From Herbidospora cretacea (GTDB lineage Bacteria; Actinomycetota; Actinomycetes; Streptosporangiales; Streptosporangiaceae): DNA of 64,000 nucleotides. Numbering within the stretch: the first letter of the stretch is position 1; every line of letters starts with the position of its first letter. The notes below the pieces were generated by a model. It was given only the letters and a program-made list of their open reading frames with translations. It was not told the origin of the DNA and did not search any database. Shown here in pieces: positions 28,969 to 38,901 of the stretch. The position numbers and the translations under genes were made by a program. The stretch is taken from positions 56,187 through 120,186 of the forward strand of contig NZ_BBXG01000028.1 in NCBI RefSeq assembly GCF_001570605.1. The letters run 5' to 3'.

Positions 28969-29667
28969 GTGATCCGCCGAATCCCGCAACAACCGCGTGA
29001 CCGCGGCATCCCCGACGCGACCGTCGCCCGGCTGCCGCTCTACCTGCGCGCGTTGAACGGTTTGGCCGAGCGGGCCGTGGCCACGGTCAGTTCCGAGGAT
29101 CTCGCGGTCGCGGCGGGGGTCAATTCCGCCAAACTGCGCAAAGATCTGTCGCATCTGGGATCTTATGGAACACGGGGCGTCGGCTACGACGTTCAGTACC
29201 TCATCTACCAGATCTCCCGAGAGCTCGGCCTGACGCAGGACTGGGCGGTCGCGATCGTCGGGGTCGGCAACCTCGGCCGGGCCCTCGCCAACTACGGCGG
29301 GTTCGTCTCCCGGGGGTTCCGGGTGGCCGGGCTGCTCGACGCCGACCCGGAGGTCGTGGGCGACCACATCGCGGGTCTCGTCGTGGAGCACAGCGACGAG
29401 CTGGAATCGGTGATCGCCAAGCGGGGGGTGTCGATCGTGGTCATCGCGACTCCGGCGACCGCCGCCCAGGCGGTCTGCGACCGGGTCATCGCGTCCGGAG
29501 TGACGAGTATCTTGAACTTCGCCCCCGTCGTGCTCACCGTCCCTGCGGGCGTCGACGTCCGCAAGGTCGATCTGTCCATCGAACTGCAGATCCTCGCGTT
29601 CCACGAGCAGCGCAAGGTGAATGGGGGGCCCGTGATGGGCGAGGAATGGGCGGGGGAGGTCTCATGA
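28969..29667 (+). CDS. rex: Redox-sensing transcriptional repressor Rex
   Basis: A 232-residue repressor. The N-terminal winged helix contains TVSSEDLAVAAGVNSAKLRKDLS, and the Rossmann NAD(H)-binding domain begins AIVGVGNLGRAL (GxGxxG at 98-103). NADH binding releases it from DNA. I chose the GTG at 28969 with AGGAG 9 nt upstream; an earlier in-frame ATG at 28897 falls inside the operator. Its stop overlaps hemA (ATGA), as in the S. coelicolor rex-hemACD operon. Confidence 0.95.
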   Translation: MIRRIPQQPRDRGIPDATVARLPLYLRALNGLAERAVATVSSEDLAVAAGVNSAKLRKDLSHLGSYGTRGVGYDVQYLIYQISRELGLTQDWAVAIVGVGNLGRALANYGGFVSRGFRVAGLLDADPEVVGDHIAGLVVEHSDELESVIAKRGVSIVVIATPATAAQAVCDRVIASGVTSILNFAPVVLTVPAGVDVRKVDLSIELQILAFHEQRKVNGGPVMGEEWAGEVS

Positions 29668-30944
29668 GCCTGCTGATCGTGGGGCTGAGCCACCGGAGCG
29701 CACCCGTCTCGGTGCTCGAGACGGTGACGATCTCCGGCGACGCCCTGGTCAAACTCCTCCACGACGTGCGGCAGGACGCCCACGTCGCCGAGGCGATGGT
29801 GGTGTCGACCTGCAACCGGGTCGAGGTCTACGCCGAGGTCGACCGGTTCCACGGCGGGGTGTCGGCGATCACCAGGCTGCTCGACCGCCACGCGGGGGCC
29901 GACCTGGCTCCCCATCTGTACGTCCACTACGAGGACCAGGCCGTCCACCACCTGATGTCGGTGGCCTCCGGGCTCGACTCCATGGTGGTCGGCGAGGGCC
30001 AGATCCTCGGCCAGATCCGGGCCGCGCTGCGGCTGGCCCAGCAGGAGAACGCGGTCGGCTCGATCCTCAACGAGCTGGTCCAGCACGCCCTGCGGGTCGG
30101 CAAGCGCTCCCACAGCGAGACCGGCATCGACCGCGCGGGCGCCTCCCTCATCGGCGTCGGCATCACCCTGGCCGAGACCGTGCTCGGGCCCATCGAGGGC
30201 CGCCGGGCGCTGGTCGTCGGCGCGGGCTCGATGAGCGCGCTCACTGCCGCGACCCTCGCGCGCGCGGGTGTGACCGAGATCGTCATCGCCAACCGGACCT
30301 TCGAGCGGGCCGAGCGGCTCGCCGAGACCGTGGGCGGCCGGGCCGTCCCCCTGTCGGAGATCGCGACCGAGCTCGCCACCGCCGACCTGGTCGTCACCTG
30401 CGTCGGCGCGGGCAGCCGCGTGATCACCCCCGAGATGATCCCCGCCCGGCGGGACCGGCTGTTCCTGCTCGACCTCGCGCTGCCCCACGACGTCGACACC
30501 GCCGTCCGGGCGCTGCCGCAGGTCACCCTGGTCGACCTCGAGGACATGCAGCAGTCTGGCGTCGGCTTCGACGGCGGCCGGGCCGCCGACATCGCGGCGG
30601 TGCGCCGGATCGTGGCCGACGAGGTCACCGCTTATCTCAACTCCGCCCGCGCGGCCAAGGTGACGCCTACTGTGGTGGCGCTGCGCAGCCGCGCGGCCCA
30701 GGTGGTCGAGTCTGAGCTCGGCCGGCTCCACTCCCGCATGCCCGACCTCGACGAGCGCCAGCGGGACGAAGTGGCACAGGCGGTCCGGCGGGTGGTGGAC
30801 AAACTGCTCCACGAGCCGACTGTGCGTGTCAAGCAGCTCGCCGCGTCCCCGGCAGGCGATCATTATGCCGAGGCGCTGCGCGAGCTGTTCAACCTGGACC
30901 CGAAGGCGCCCGACGCCGTTTCCCGGATGGAGATCGAGCAGTGA
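29664..30944 (+). CDS. hemA: Glutamyl-tRNA reductase
   Basis: A 426-residue enzyme that reduces glutamyl-tRNA(Glu) to glutamate-1-semialdehyde with NADPH, the committed step of C5-pathway heme synthesis. The catalytic Cys50 lies in STCNRVEVY, the N terminus has GLSHRSAPV, and the NADPH motif is VVGAGSMSALTA. A C-terminal dimerisation helix completes the fold. It is translationally coupled to rex and hemC. Confidence 0.97.
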   Translation: MSLLIVGLSHRSAPVSVLETVTISGDALVKLLHDVRQDAHVAEAMVVSTCNRVEVYAEVDRFHGGVSAITRLLDRHAGADLAPHLYVHYEDQAVHHLMSVASGLDSMVVGEGQILGQIRAALRLAQQENAVGSILNELVQHALRVGKRSHSETGIDRAGASLIGVGITLAETVLGPIEGRRALVVGAGSMSALTAATLARAGVTEIVIANRTFERAERLAETVGGRAVPLSEIATELATADLVVTCVGAGSRVITPEMIPARRDRLFLLDLALPHDVDTAVRALPQVTLVDLEDMQQSGVGFDGGRAADIAAVRRIVADEVTAYLNSARAAKVTPTVVALRSRAAQVVESELGRLHSRMPDLDERQRDEVAQAVRRVVDKLLHEPTVRVKQLAASPAGDHYAEALRELFNLDPKAPDAVSRMEIEQ

Positions 30945-31846
30945 ACCTGAGGCTGGGCACCCGCAAGAGCCTGATGGCGACCACGCAGTCGCAGCAGGTG
31001 GCGGACCGGCTGACCGAGCTCACCGGCCGCGCCGTCGACCTCGTCGGGATCACCACTTTCGGCGACGTCACCAAGGCCCAGCTCGCCCAGCTCGGCGGGA
31101 CCGGCGTCTTCGTCAGCGAGCTGCGCGAGGCGCTGGCCGCCGACGAGATCGACTTCGCCGTCCACTCGCTCAAGGACCTGCCGACCACGCCCGACCCGCG
31201 GCTCACGCTGGCCGCGATCCCGCGCCGCGACGACCCGCGCGACGCCCTGGTCGGCCCGCTGAAGCTCGCCGACCTGGCCCGCGGGGCCCGCGTCGGCACC
31301 GGCTCGCCGCGCCGCATCGCCCAGCTCAGGCTGCTGCGCGCCGATCTCGACTACGTCCCGATCCGCGGCAACGCCGACACCCGGATCGGTAAGGTGACCT
31401 CCGGTGAGATGGACGGCGTCGTGCTGGCCGCCGCCGGTCTGGCCCGCCTCAGGCGCGACGACGAGATCGCCAACTTCTTCGACACCGACGAGATGCTGCC
31501 GGCCCCCGGCCAGGGCGCTCTCGCGGTGGAGTGCCGGGCCGACCGGCCCGAGCTGATCAAGCTTCTGAGCACGCTCGACGACGCGCGCACCCGCGACGCC
31601 GTCACCGCCGAGCGTGCCGTCCTCGCCGCGCTGGAGGCGGGCTGCTCCGCCCCCGTCGGCGCCTACGCCGTCGACGACGGCCACACGCTCACCCTGACCG
31701 CCACCGTGGTGTCCATCGACGGCACCGCGGCGGTGCGCAAGTCCACCACCGGACCCCGCTCCTCGGCCATGGAACTCGGGCGAGAGCTCGCGGCCACCAT
31801 GATCGCGGAGGGGGCCGGGCAATTGATGGGAGAGCAGGCCCATTGA
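30941..31846 (+). CDS. hemC: Hydroxymethylbilane synthase (porphobilinogen deaminase)
   Basis: A 301-residue enzyme that joins four porphobilinogens into hydroxymethylbilane. The cofactor-binding Cys235 lies in EAGCSAPVGAYA. Other family motifs are GTRKS near the start, HSLKDLPT and RGNADTRI. The GTG start overlaps the hemA stop. It ends in a TTGA overlap with hemD. Confidence 0.97.
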   Translation: MNLRLGTRKSLMATTQSQQVADRLTELTGRAVDLVGITTFGDVTKAQLAQLGGTGVFVSELREALAADEIDFAVHSLKDLPTTPDPRLTLAAIPRRDDPRDALVGPLKLADLARGARVGTGSPRRIAQLRLLRADLDYVPIRGNADTRIGKVTSGEMDGVVLAAAGLARLRRDDEIANFFDTDEMLPAPGQGALAVECRADRPELIKLLSTLDDARTRDAVTAERAVLAALEAGCSAPVGAYAVDDGHTLTLTATVVSIDGTAAVRKSTTGPRSSAMELGRELAATMIAEGAGQLMGEQAH

Positions 31847-33423
31847 CCGCATCAGAGCATCACGAGACCGGCATCGGGGGCTTCGTCGCCTTCGTGGGCG
31901 CCGGTCCCGGTGACGAGAACCTGCTGACACTCCGGGGCGCCGACCTGTTGTCCAAGGCCGACATCGTCGTCGTCGACCGGGAGTCGTACGGCCCGTTGCT
32001 GCGGCACTGCCGGGCGTCGGTCGACGTGCGTGACGTCGTGGCCGAACCCGGCGCGCTGGCCGGCGCGGTGGGGGAGGCCAAGGCCGGGAAGCTGGTCGTC
32101 CGGGTGTGCCCGGGTGATCCGGCGTTCTTCTCCTCGGTGTCCGAGGAGGTCGCGGCCTGCGCCCAGGGCGAGGTCGACTTCGAGATCGTGCCCGGCGTGC
32201 CGCCGGCGACGGCGGTGCTGACCTACGCGGGCATCCCGCCGGCGTCGTCCGGGCCGGAGTTCCGGATCGTCGACGCGGGCCAGGTCGACGACTGGTCGAA
32301 GCACGCCTCGGTCGACGGCACGCTGGTGATCTACAACGGGGTGGCCGAGGCGCCCGCGATCGGCAAGGCGCTGATCGCAGGTGGCCTGCCCGACTACACC
32401 CCGGTCGCGGTGACCAGCGACGGCACCACCACCGAGCAGTACACCGTGGTCTCCTCGCTGGGCCGTCTCGGCCCCGACCTGAAGCACGCCGGGATGACCG
32501 AGCCCGCGCTCATCGTGGTCGGCGACGCCGTGGGGCAGCGCGAGAAGCACTCGTGGTTCGAGACCAAGCCGCTGTTCGGGTGGCGGGTGCTCGTGCCCCG
32601 GACGAAGGAACAGGCCGCGGGCCTGTCCGAGCAGCTGCGCAGCTACGGCGCGGTGCCCGAAGAGGTGCCGACGATCTCCGTCGAACCGCCGCGCACTCCG
32701 CAGCAGATGGACCGCGCCATCAAGGGCCTGGTCACCGGACGCTACGAGTGGGTGGCCTTCACCAGCGCCAACGCGGTGAAGGCGGTCAAGGAGAAGTTCG
32801 ACGAATACGGCCTCGACGCCCGCGCCTTCGCCGGGCTGAAGGTCGCCGCCGTCGGCGACGCGACCGCCAGGGCCCTGGTCGACTTCGGCGTCAGGCCCGA
32901 CCTGATGCCGACCGGCGAGCAGTCGTCGGAGGGCCTGCTCGAAGAGTGGCCGCCCTACGACTCGATGCTCGACCCGATCAACCGGGTGCTGCTCCCGAGG
33001 GCCGACATCGCCACCGACACGCTGGTCGCGGGCCTGACCGAGCTCGGCTGGGAGTGCGACGACGTGACGGCCTACCGGACCGTCCGGGCCGCCCCGCCGC
33101 CCGAGGAGATCCGCAACGCCATCAAGACCGGCGGCTTCGACGCGGTCCTGTTCACCTCGTCCTCGACGGTGCGCAACCTCGTCGGCATCGCGGGCAAGCC
33201 CCACAACGTCACGGTGATCGCGGTCATCGGGCCGCAGACCGCCAAGACGGCCGAGGAGTTCAACCTGCGGGTCGACGTGATGGCCGACAAGCCCTCGGCT
33301 TCCGCACTGGCCGCCGCACTGGCGGAGTATGGTGCCAAGCAGCGCCAGGCGGCCGTCTCCGCCGGCGAGATCCCGCGCCGCCCCTCGCAGACTCGAAGGG
33401 GTGCGCGACGACGTCCCAAGTGA
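31843..33423 (+). CDS. hemD: Fused uroporphyrinogen-III methyltransferase / uroporphyrinogen-III synthase
   Basis: A 526-residue two-domain protein. Residues about 10-255 are a CobA-type SAM methyltransferase domain ([20 protein letters not shown]). Residues about 260-505 are a HemD uroporphyrinogen-III synthase ([18 protein letters not shown], then [12 protein letters not shown]). This fusion is usual in actinomycetes and links heme with siroheme/cobalamin precursors. Translation most likely starts at a TTG at 31843 overlapping the hemC stop, because no ATG or GTG fits the conserved N terminus. Confidence 0.93.
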   Translation: MTASEHHETGIGGFVAFVGAGPGDENLLTLRGADLLSKADIVVVDRESYGPLLRHCRASVDVRDVVAEPGALAGAVGEAKAGKLVVRVCPGDPAFFSSVSEEVAACAQGEVDFEIVPGVPPATAVLTYAGIPPASSGPEFRIVDAGQVDDWSKHASVDGTLVIYNGVAEAPAIGKALIAGGLPDYTPVAVTSDGTTTEQYTVVSSLGRLGPDLKHAGMTEPALIVVGDAVGQREKHSWFETKPLFGWRVLVPRTKEQAAGLSEQLRSYGAVPEEVPTISVEPPRTPQQMDRAIKGLVTGRYEWVAFTSANAVKAVKEKFDEYGLDARAFAGLKVAAVGDATARALVDFGVRPDLMPTGEQSSEGLLEEWPPYDSMLDPINRVLLPRADIATDTLVAGLTELGWECDDVTAYRTVRAAPPPEEIRNAIKTGGFDAVLFTSSSTVRNLVGIAGKPHNVTVIAVIGPQTAKTAEEFNLRVDVMADKPSASALAAALAEYGAKQRQAAVSAGEIPRRPSQTRRGARRRPK

Positions 33424-33445
33424 CCCCCACGAAGGTGGTTTTCGC

Positions 33446-34432
33446 ATGAGTGCCGAGTTCCCGGTCGCCCGCCCGCGACGGCTGCGCCGGACCGCTCCGC
33501 TGCGCCGGATGGTGGCCGGGACCCGGCTCCACCCGGCTGAGCTGATCCTGCCGATGTTCGTCAAGGAGGGCATCGCCGAGCCGGCTCCGGTGGGGTCGAT
33601 GCCCGGTGTCGTCCAGCACACCCGTGAGAGCCTGCGCAAGGCCGCCCACGAGGCGGCCGGGGCGGGCGTCGGCGGCGTCATCCTGTTCGGCATCCCGGCG
33701 GTCAAGGACGGCCGGGGCTCGGGCGCCGACGACCCCGAGGGCATCGTCCAGCTGGCTCTGGCCGACCTCAAAAGCGAGGTCGGCGACGACCTGGTGATCA
33801 TGGCCGACACCTGCCTCGACGAGTACACCGACCACGGTCACTGCGGCATCCTGACCGAGGCGGGCGAGGTCGACAACGACCTGACCCTGGAGCGCTACGC
33901 CGCCGCCGCGGTCGCCCAGGCCCGCGCCGGCGCCCAGGTGATCGCGCCCAGCGGCATGATGGACGGCCAGGTCGGCGCGATCCGCGCGGCCCTCGACGCC
34001 GATGGCCACGCCGAGATCCCGATCCTGGGCTACTCGGTCAAGTACGCCTCCGCGTTCTACGGCCCCTTCCGCGAGGCCGCCGAATGCGCCCCCCAGTTCG
34101 GCGACCGCAGCGCCTACCAGCAGGACCCGGCCGGCCCGATCGGCGAGGCCATGCGCGAGATCAGGCTCGACCTGGCCGAGGGCGCCGACGCCGTCATGGT
34201 CAAGCCCGCCCTGGCCTACCTCGACGTCATCCACCAGGTCAGGGAGCTGGTGGACGTCCCGGTGGCCGCCTACCAGGTGTCGGGGGAGTACGCCATGGTC
34301 GAGGCCGCCGCCGCCAACGGCTGGATCGACCGCGACCGCGTGATCATGGAGTCGCTGATCGCGATCCGCCGCGCGGGAGCCGACCTGATCCTCACCTACT
34401 GGGCGACCGAAGTAGCGCGCAGACTGGCTTGA
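33446..34432 (+). CDS. hemB: Delta-aminolevulinic acid dehydratase (porphobilinogen synthase)
   Basis: A 328-residue enzyme that condenses two 5-aminolevulinates into porphobilinogen. The active-site lysines lie in [15 protein letters not shown] and [10 protein letters not shown]. The metal loop reads [14 protein letters not shown]: it keeps two of the three Cys of the zinc-type enzyme and has Asp at the middle position. AAGGTGG precedes the ATG. It is the last gene of the rex-hem operon and is followed by a terminator. Confidence 0.97.
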   Translation: MSAEFPVARPRRLRRTAPLRRMVAGTRLHPAELILPMFVKEGIAEPAPVGSMPGVVQHTRESLRKAAHEAAGAGVGGVILFGIPAVKDGRGSGADDPEGIVQLALADLKSEVGDDLVIMADTCLDEYTDHGHCGILTEAGEVDNDLTLERYAAAAVAQARAGAQVIAPSGMMDGQVGAIRAALDADGHAEIPILGYSVKYASAFYGPFREAAECAPQFGDRSAYQQDPAGPIGEAMREIRLDLAEGADAVMVKPALAYLDVIHQVRELVDVPVAAYQVSGEYAMVEAAAANGWIDRDRVIMESLIAIRRAGADLILTYWATEVARRLA

Positions 34433-34475
34433 GGAAGGGTTTTCGAGGGGTCGCCCTGCGAAGATCCTGACTGTC

Positions 34476-34507
34476 CGGGCATTATCGGGGGCAACAGCCC
34501 GTTTTTT
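34476..34507 (+). terminator. Rho-independent terminator after hemB
   Basis: CGGGC (34476-34480) can pair with GCCCG (34497-34501), with an inner GGGC-AACA-GCCC alternative. Six T residues follow directly (34502-34507). It marks the end of the rex-hemACDB operon. Confidence 0.65.
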
Positions 34508-34532
34508 CTCTGTGGGGGAGGAACAGCATCAG

Positions 34533-35168
34533 ATGGTCGGGGTCCCGCTCGCTCGCCGTTCGAAACGCCGCGCGCACCGAATACCGCACCGGCTCGAAGC
34601 GGTAGTCGACTACGCCCGGCTGGGCTGGGCGAGCTGTCTGGGGGCACATCCGCTGCGCGAGGGGCAGCGGGCGTGCTCATGTGATCGTGTGGGCTGTCCC
34701 GACCCGGGCGCCCACCCGCTGTCGCCCGCCTGGCGCATGCAGGCCACGACCGACACGGCCCAGCTCACCCGCTGGTGGGGGCAGGAACCAGAGGCCAACG
34801 TGGTCCTGCCCACCGGACGCGTCTTCGACGTGTTCGACGTGCCGGCGGAGATCGGAATGTCCGCCCTCACCTCGCTGGAGTCCTCGCTGGAGTCCTCAGG
34901 CCCGGTCGCCGTCAACGGCGGCCGGGTTCTTTTCTTCGTGGCCACGCGCGGCAACCCCGAGGACGAGGACGAGTGGTGGACGTCGTCGATCGACCACGCT
35001 CCGGAGACGATCGAGTCGAATCCGGGACTGCGCTGGCACTGCCGTGACTCCTACGTCCTGGCGCCGCCGTCGTCGCTGGTCGGCGGGGGGTCGGTGAAGT
35101 GGCTGAGGCCGCCTGACGGGCGTCCGCTGCCCGATCCGCTGCGCGTGCTGGACGTGCTCGCCGACTAG
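34533..35168 (+). CDS. Bifunctional DNA primase/polymerase N-terminal domain protein
   Basis: A 211-residue protein with the prim-pol (archaeo-eukaryotic primase-like) N-terminal domain. Diagnostic parts are the cysteine/His cluster [18 protein letters not shown] and the [19 protein letters not shown] region that carries the metal-binding acidic residues. There is no helicase domain, so it is a short standalone version common in actinomycete chromosomes; its role is unclear. The ATG at 34533 follows a GGGGGAGG about 11 nt upstream. An in-frame GTG at 34512 is the alternative. Confidence 0.75.
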   Translation: MVGVPLARRSKRRAHRIPHRLEAVVDYARLGWASCLGAHPLREGQRACSCDRVGCPDPGAHPLSPAWRMQATTDTAQLTRWWGQEPEANVVLPTGRVFDVFDVPAEIGMSALTSLESSLESSGPVAVNGGRVLFFVATRGNPEDEDEWWTSSIDHAPETIESNPGLRWHCRDSYVLAPPSSLVGGGSVKWLRPPDGRPLPDPLRVLDVLAD

Positions 35169-35179
35169 TCTCAGTGGGC

Positions 35180-36469
35180 GTGAGTCGTACCGACAATTCA
35201 GCGGCCCTGTTCGCGCGGGCCAAGGAGATCGTCCCTGGCGGGGTCAACTCGCCGGTCCGGGCGTTCGGCGCCGTGGGCGGCACGCCCCGCTTCATGGCGT
35301 CCGGCCAGGGCCCCTACATCACCGACGTCGACGGGAACACCTACGTCGACCTGGTCTGCTCGTGGGGGCCGATGATCCTGGGCCACCGTCACCCGGCGGT
35401 GGTGGAGGCCGTCACGAACGCGATGTCCGGCGGCTTCTCCTACGGCACGGCGACCGAGGGCGAGGTGCTGCTGGCCGAGGAGATCGTCTCCCGGGTGGCG
35501 CCGGTGGAGAAGGTGCGCCTGGTCAGTTCGGGCACCGAGGCCACGATGAGCGCGGTCCGGCTGGCCCGGGGGTTCACCGGCCGCTCGAAGATCGTCAAGT
35601 TCGCCGGCTGCTACCACGGCCACGTCGACGCCCTGCTGGCCTCGGCGGGCTCGGGCGTGGTGACCTTCGGCCTGCCCGACACCCCGGGCGTGACCGGCGC
35701 GGCGGCGGCCGACACGCTGGTGCTGCCCTACAACGACCTGGCGGCGGTCGAGGAGGCGTTCACCCTCCACGAGATCGCCGCCGTGATCACCGAGGCGTGC
35801 CCGGCCAACATGGGCGTGGTGCCTCCGGCGGGCGGCTTCAACCGTCGGCTGAAGGAGCTCTGCGCGGCCAACGGCGCGCTGCTCATCGTCGACGAGGTGC
35901 TCACCGGCTTCCGCGTCTCGGCCGCGGGCTGGTACGGCCTCGACCCGGTCGACGCCGATCTGATGACGTTCGGCAAGGTCATGGGTGGCGGTCTGCCCGC
36001 CGCCGCGTTCGGCGGACGGGCCGACGTGATGGCCCGGCTGGCCCCGGAGGGCCCGGTTTACCAGGCGGGCACCCTGTCGGGTAACCCGCTGGCCTGCGCG
36101 GCCGGGCTGGCGACGCTGCGCGCGTGTGACTCCGACGTCTACGCGCGGATCGACGCCGCCGCCCTGGCCGTGGGTGACGCCACATCCGATGCGCTCGCGG
36201 CTGAGGGGGTCCCCCATCGGCTGCAGCGGGCCGGGAATCTGTTCTCGATCTTCTTCACCGACGAGCCGGTGAGCGACTTCGCGTCGGCGAAGACCCAGAA
36301 CACGGCCGCGTTCACCGCGTTCTTCCACGCGATGCTCGACCAGGGCGTCTATCTTCCCCCGTCGGCCTTCGAGGCCTGGTTCCTGTCGTCCTCCCATGAC
36401 GACGGGGCTGTCTCGAAGGTCGTCGATGCTCTTCCGATCGCGGCCAAGGCCGCGGCTCAAGCTGGTTAG
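35180..36469 (+). CDS. hemL: Glutamate-1-semialdehyde 2,1-aminomutase
   Basis: A 429-residue PLP enzyme that converts glutamate-1-semialdehyde to 5-aminolevulinate, linking HemA to HemB. Family motifs are [10 protein letters not shown], the PLP-lysine region [18 protein letters not shown], and [16 protein letters not shown] -10 lies 8 nt before the GTG at 35180, which is why I prefer it to the GTG at 35174. It is transcribed separately from the hem operon. Its stop nearly coincides with the stop of a small convergent gene. Confidence 0.96.
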   Translation: MSRTDNSAALFARAKEIVPGGVNSPVRAFGAVGGTPRFMASGQGPYITDVDGNTYVDLVCSWGPMILGHRHPAVVEAVTNAMSGGFSYGTATEGEVLLAEEIVSRVAPVEKVRLVSSGTEATMSAVRLARGFTGRSKIVKFAGCYHGHVDALLASAGSGVVTFGLPDTPGVTGAAAADTLVLPYNDLAAVEEAFTLHEIAAVITEACPANMGVVPPAGGFNRRLKELCAANGALLIVDEVLTGFRVSAAGWYGLDPVDADLMTFGKVMGGGLPAAAFGGRADVMARLAPEGPVYQAGTLSGNPLACAAGLATLRACDSDVYARIDAAALAVGDATSDALAAEGVPHRLQRAGNLFSIFFTDEPVSDFASAKTQNTAAFTAFFHAMLDQGVYLPPSAFEAWFLSSSHDDGAVSKVVDALPIAAKAAAQAG

Positions 36470-36585
36470 GCGCTGCGACCGCGGTTCTTGGCGCGCGACT
36501 GGCGGGCGTTGGTGGCGAGGGTCTCCAGGTAGGAGACGCGGGCGACGGTGGAGTGCTTCGTGAAGAGGTTGTTGATGATTCGCAT
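36466..36585 (-). CDS. 39-residue protein of unknown function, opposite a LysR regulator
   Basis: An ATG-to-TAA frame of 39 codons. The product begins [20 protein letters not shown] and ends in [13 protein letters not shown]. All but two codons (CGA, GGT) end in G or C, the signature of real genes in this genome, which argues strongly for translation. It is basic and predicted helical, with no signal peptide. It is divergent from a LysR regulator, with a LysR-type palindrome just upstream. No good Shine-Dalgarno is visible. I recognise no family. Confidence 0.7.
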   Translation of the reverse strand: MRIINNLFTKHSTVARVSYLETLATNARQSRAKNRGRSA

Positions 36586-36603
36586 GTCTTTATGATGCAA
36601 CCA

Positions 36604-36616
36604 CTTAACAGTTGAG
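36604..36616. promoter_or_regulatory. LysR-type box between the small gene and the LysR gene
   Basis: CTTAACAGTTGAG is a near-perfect 13-bp palindrome of the T-N11-A form typical of LysR-family binding sites. It lies 19 bp upstream of the small gene and 43 bp upstream of the regulator. Confidence 0.5.
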
Positions 36617-36658
36617 GACAAGCGAGATTTTCTTGGGTGGACGCTTTAGACTGACTAC

Positions 36659-37579
36659 ATGTTGGACTTGCACCGGCTGAAGGCCCTCCACGCGGTCGCC
36701 ACCTACGGCTCCGTGGGCGCGGCGGCCGAAGCGCTGATGGTGACCCCGTCGGCGATCTCGCAACAGCTCGCCAAGCTGGAGAAGGAGACCGGCGCGGTGC
36801 TGGTCGAGCGCAACGGCCGCGGCGTCAAGCTGACCGACGCGGCCGGGCTGCTCGCCGAACACGCCGAGAGGATCCTCGCGCTGGTCGAGACGGCCGAGGC
36901 CGACTTCGAGGCGCTGCGCGGCGCGGTGGTCGGGCGGCTGTCGATCGCGGCCTTCCCGACGGCCGCGCGCGGGATCTTCCCCGAGGCGCTGAGGCTGCTC
37001 AACGAACAGCATCCCGACCTCGGCATGCTCTTCTGGGAGCGCGAGCCCGAACGCCAGCTCCGCGAGGTCGCCCGGGGCGAGATCGACCTGGCCGTGGTGC
37101 AGGACTGGCTGAACCGCCCGATGGCGATCCCCGACGGCCTGTCGCGCCACGTGCTGCTCGACGACGTGGCCGACATCGCCGTGCCGGCCGACCACCCGCT
37201 GGCCGACCGGAAGGAGATCTCGCTGTCGGAGCTGCCCGACGACCGCTGGATCACCTCGGTGCCGGGCACGGTCTGCCACGACTTCCTGCTGTTCCTGGTG
37301 CGGTCGGCGGGCAAGGAGCCCGACATCGTCTGCATGGCCGACGAATATCCGACCCAGCTCGCCCTGGTCGCGGGCGGCCACGGCCACGCGCTGATCCCCA
37401 GGCTGGGCCGGGGCACGCTGCCCGAGGGGGTGCGGGCGATCCCGATCCTGCCCCGTCCGACCCGGCGCATCTACGCCCTGTGGCGGACCGACGCGGCCCG
37501 CCGCCCGGCCATCCGCGCCGCCGTCGACGCCCTGCGGACCGTCTGCGCCCAACTGGAGACCACGCTTCGGCTGGCCTGA
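36659..37579 (+). CDS. LysR family transcriptional regulator
   Basis: A 306-residue regulator. The N-terminal winged helix is FHAVATYGSVGAAAEALMVTPSAISQQLAKLE-like (residues about 5-40), joined by a helix to a periplasmic-binding-protein-type effector domain (about 90-300). TAGACT lies 6 nt before the ATG, so the mRNA is probably leaderless. The divergent 39-codon gene is the obvious candidate target. The effector is unknown. Confidence 0.9.
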   Translation: MLDLHRLKALHAVATYGSVGAAAEALMVTPSAISQQLAKLEKETGAVLVERNGRGVKLTDAAGLLAEHAERILALVETAEADFEALRGAVVGRLSIAAFPTAARGIFPEALRLLNEQHPDLGMLFWEREPERQLREVARGEIDLAVVQDWLNRPMAIPDGLSRHVLLDDVADIAVPADHPLADRKEISLSELPDDRWITSVPGTVCHDFLLFLVRSAGKEPDIVCMADEYPTQLALVAGGHGHALIPRLGRGTLPEGVRAIPILPRPTRRIYALWRTDAARRPAIRAAVDALRTVCAQLETTLRLA

Positions 37580-37618
37580 CGCCGTCTCGTCATGTCGTCC
37601 GAGTAGGCTGGCGCCACC

Positions 37619-38245
37619 ATGACTGAGACGACCATCGTTCACCTCTTGCGCCATGGTGAGGTGTACAACCCGACCGGGGTCCTCTACGGCAGGCTGCCCG
37701 GCTTCCACCTGTCGGACAACGGCCGGGCGATGGCCGACATGGCGGCGAAGTCCCTCGCCAACCGCGACATCGTGACCCTCTGGAGCTCGCCGATGGAGCG
37801 CGCCCAGGAGACCGCCGCGCCCGCGGCCGAAGTGCTGAAGCTGCCGGTCTCCGTCGACGTCCGGCTGACCGAGGCCATGAACGTCTTCGAGGGCAAGAAG
37901 GTGGCCAACGACAACCGCGCCTTCTTCCGCGACCCCCGCAACTTCTGGCACTTCCGCGACCCCCGCCGACCGTCGTGGGGCGAGGCCTACCGCGACGTCG
38001 TGGCCCGCATGAAGTCGGTGATCGACGACGCCCGCGCCGAGTCGCGGGGCCACGAGGCGCTGCTGGTCTCCCACCAGCTGCCGATCTGGATCATCCGGCT
38101 GGCCACCGAGAGCAAGCGCCTGTGGCACGACCCGCGCCGCCGCCAGTGCAGCCTGGCCAGCCTGACGACGTTCACCTTCGACGGCGACCGCCTGATCAGC
38201 GTGGGCTACAGCGAGCCGGCCGCGGCCCTGCTCAAGGGCGTTTGA
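37619..38245 (+). CDS. Histidine phosphatase family (phosphoglycerate-mutase-like) protein
   Basis: A 208-residue protein with the RHG motif LLRHGEVYNPTG (catalytic His near residue 11) and the second His in LLVSHQLPIW. It is probably a small-molecule or protein phosphatase rather than glycolytic mutase. TAGGCT lies 9 nt before the ATG. It precedes the cytochrome c maturation genes by 77 bp, an arrangement that recurs in actinomycetes, but its link to that pathway is unproven. Confidence 0.87.
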   Translation: MTETTIVHLLRHGEVYNPTGVLYGRLPGFHLSDNGRAMADMAAKSLANRDIVTLWSSPMERAQETAAPAAEVLKLPVSVDVRLTEAMNVFEGKKVANDNRAFFRDPRNFWHFRDPRRPSWGEAYRDVVARMKSVIDDARAESRGHEALLVSHQLPIWIIRLATESKRLWHDPRRRQCSLASLTTFTFDGDRLISVGYSEPAAALLKGV

Positions 38246-38322
38246 GGGACCGTTTGGGGGACCACGGCGATGCCCCGGTAGGCTGGACGCTCTACCGGTT
38301 GTAGTTCAAGGAGATCTCCTCC

Positions 38323-38901
38323 ATGTCCCCCTTCTCGCGTGCCGTCGTCGCCGTGCTGTCGGTGCTGCTGCTGGCAGGATGCGCCGGAAACGTCGGGGGC
38401 TCGGGGCAGCCGGAGTCCGACGACACCCGCTTCGTCGCCGGTGACGGCAAGGTGCAGATCTTCGAGCCCGGCGACCGCAAGCCCGCGCCCGCCGTCGAGG
38501 GCAGGACCCTCGAAGGCGCGCAGACCGCGATGGCCAAGGGCAAGGTCACCGTGATCAACTTCTGGGCCTCGTGGTGCGCGCCGTGCCGGGCCGAGGGTCC
38601 GACGCTCAAGGACGTCGCCGCCCGCACCAAGGCCGACGGCGTCGAGTTCCTCGGCATCAACTTCAAGGACCAGCAGGCCGCCGCCACCGCCTACGACACG
38701 CAGCTCGCGCCGGGCTACCCGAGCATCCACGACCAGGCGGGCAAGGTCCTGCTCGGTTTCTCCGGCACGGTGCCGCCCGCCGCCATCCCCTCCACGCTCA
38801 TCATCGACAAAGAGGGCAGGATCGCGGCCCGCGCCCTGGGCGCGGTGAAATACCAGGCGCTGCTCGACGCCGTGACCAAGGTCTCCAGTGAATCTCGCTG
38901 A
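38323..38901 (+). CDS. resA: ResA-like thiol-disulfide oxidoreductase (lipoprotein)
   Basis: A 192-residue thioredoxin-fold lipoprotein. The lipobox is LAGC (Cys20) and the active site is WASWCAPC (Cys85, Cys88). In System II cytochrome c maturation it reduces the apocytochrome CXXCH disulfide outside the membrane, drawing electrons from CcdA. AAGGAGATC precedes the ATG, and a TAGGCT -10 (38279-38284) gives a leadered mRNA. ccdA overlaps its 3' end by 14 bp. Confidence 0.92.
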   Translation: MSPFSRAVVAVLSVLLLAGCAGNVGGSGQPESDDTRFVAGDGKVQIFEPGDRKPAPAVEGRTLEGAQTAMAKGKVTVINFWASWCAPCRAEGPTLKDVAARTKADGVEFLGINFKDQQAAATAYDTQLAPGYPSIHDQAGKVLLGFSGTVPPAAIPSTLIIDKEGRIAARALGAVKYQALLDAVTKVSSESR

